NCBI GenBank assembly: GCA_964571805.1
Contig: CAZNDI010000066.1
Location: forward strand, 1-6,352
Length of the DNA stretch: 6,352 nt
Source: JAUHWS01 sp964571805
GTDB lineage: Bacteria; Patescibacteriota; Gracilibacteria; UM-FILTER-43-11
Direction: 5' to 3'
Below are positions 6,300 through 6,352 of this stretch, one piece after another. A model generated the notes under the pieces. That model had not been told where the DNA came from and ran no database searches. It saw only the letters and a list, made by a program, of their open reading frames with translations. A program made the translations under genes and the position numbers. Within the stretch, counting starts at the first letter, position 1. Each line of letters opens with the position of its first letter.

Positions 6300-6352
6300 G
6301 GGGGACCTCCCCAGTTGGCAAGAGGCCTCCCCCGGCCCCTCCGAAGGAGGGG
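6300..6352. repeat. Second interspersed repeat family, copy 2
   Basis: Matches 4049-4103 over its full length apart from one missing C and one substitution, in the same orientation. It ends in the same CCCCTCC-GAA-GGAGGGG hairpin (6336-6352), which stops at the window edge, so the repeat may continue. It sits just upstream of tilS, where that gene's promoter would be expected. Confidence 0.8.

Overview
The window looks like a bacterial chromosome segment with three convincing protein genes, one probable large structured RNA gene and many short repeats in the gaps. The source is not certain. A type IV pilin-like start fused to a FecR domain, the absence of clear Shine-Dalgarno sites, and C/T-rich and G-rich hairpin repeats in the gaps would suit an uncultivated bacterium such as a member of the Patescibacteria/CPR. 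That is inference from style, not from a marker gene. The standard code works throughout: all three reading frames are free of in-frame TGA and end in TAA.

Layout. Bases 1-109 hold a 45-base palindromic repeat and a G/C-rich hairpin repeat. Bases 241-2583 (+) encode a 780-residue secreted or pilus-associated protein: a class III (prepilin) signal, a pilin-like head, a FecR domain, a long beta-rich middle and a C-terminal domain resembling the Lcl/DUF1566 lectin-like fold. Converging on it, 2621-3568 (-) encodes a probable lipoprotein with a Ser/Thr/Asp-rich stalk, a ten-cysteine EGF-like module and a beta-type C-terminus. The two 3' ends are only 37 bases apart, and both lie in a stretch that is much richer in A+T than the rest of the pilin-like gene. 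Bases 3569-4048 are an A+T-rich gap without a convincing gene. Bases 4049-4205 carry a second repeat family plus G/C hairpins, and 4311-4493 repeat the element seen at the left end.

Immediately after that repeat comes a near-consensus sigma-70 promoter (TTGACA, 18-base spacer, TATATT). It is followed by about 495 bases that have no credible protein but fold into a dense series of helices, including two GNRA-capped hairpins and a long multi-part hairpin, and end in a G/C stem followed by a T-rich run. I checked this against the conserved motifs of RNase P RNA, tmRNA, SRP RNA, 6S RNA and group I/II introns as I know them and found no match. It is the best candidate here for something undescribed. 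Its 3' end meets the stop codon of tilS (5022-6254, -), which encodes tRNA(Ile)-lysidine synthetase and is the only clear housekeeping gene. Upstream of tilS is a second copy of the 4049-4103 repeat.

The pilin-like protein and the lipoprotein both look like surface-exposed, modular proteins and probably serve attachment or cell-surface architecture. They lie between two direct copies of the same palindromic element. The RNA gene and tilS are functionally separate from them, and nothing in the sequence links the RNA to a particular pathway.
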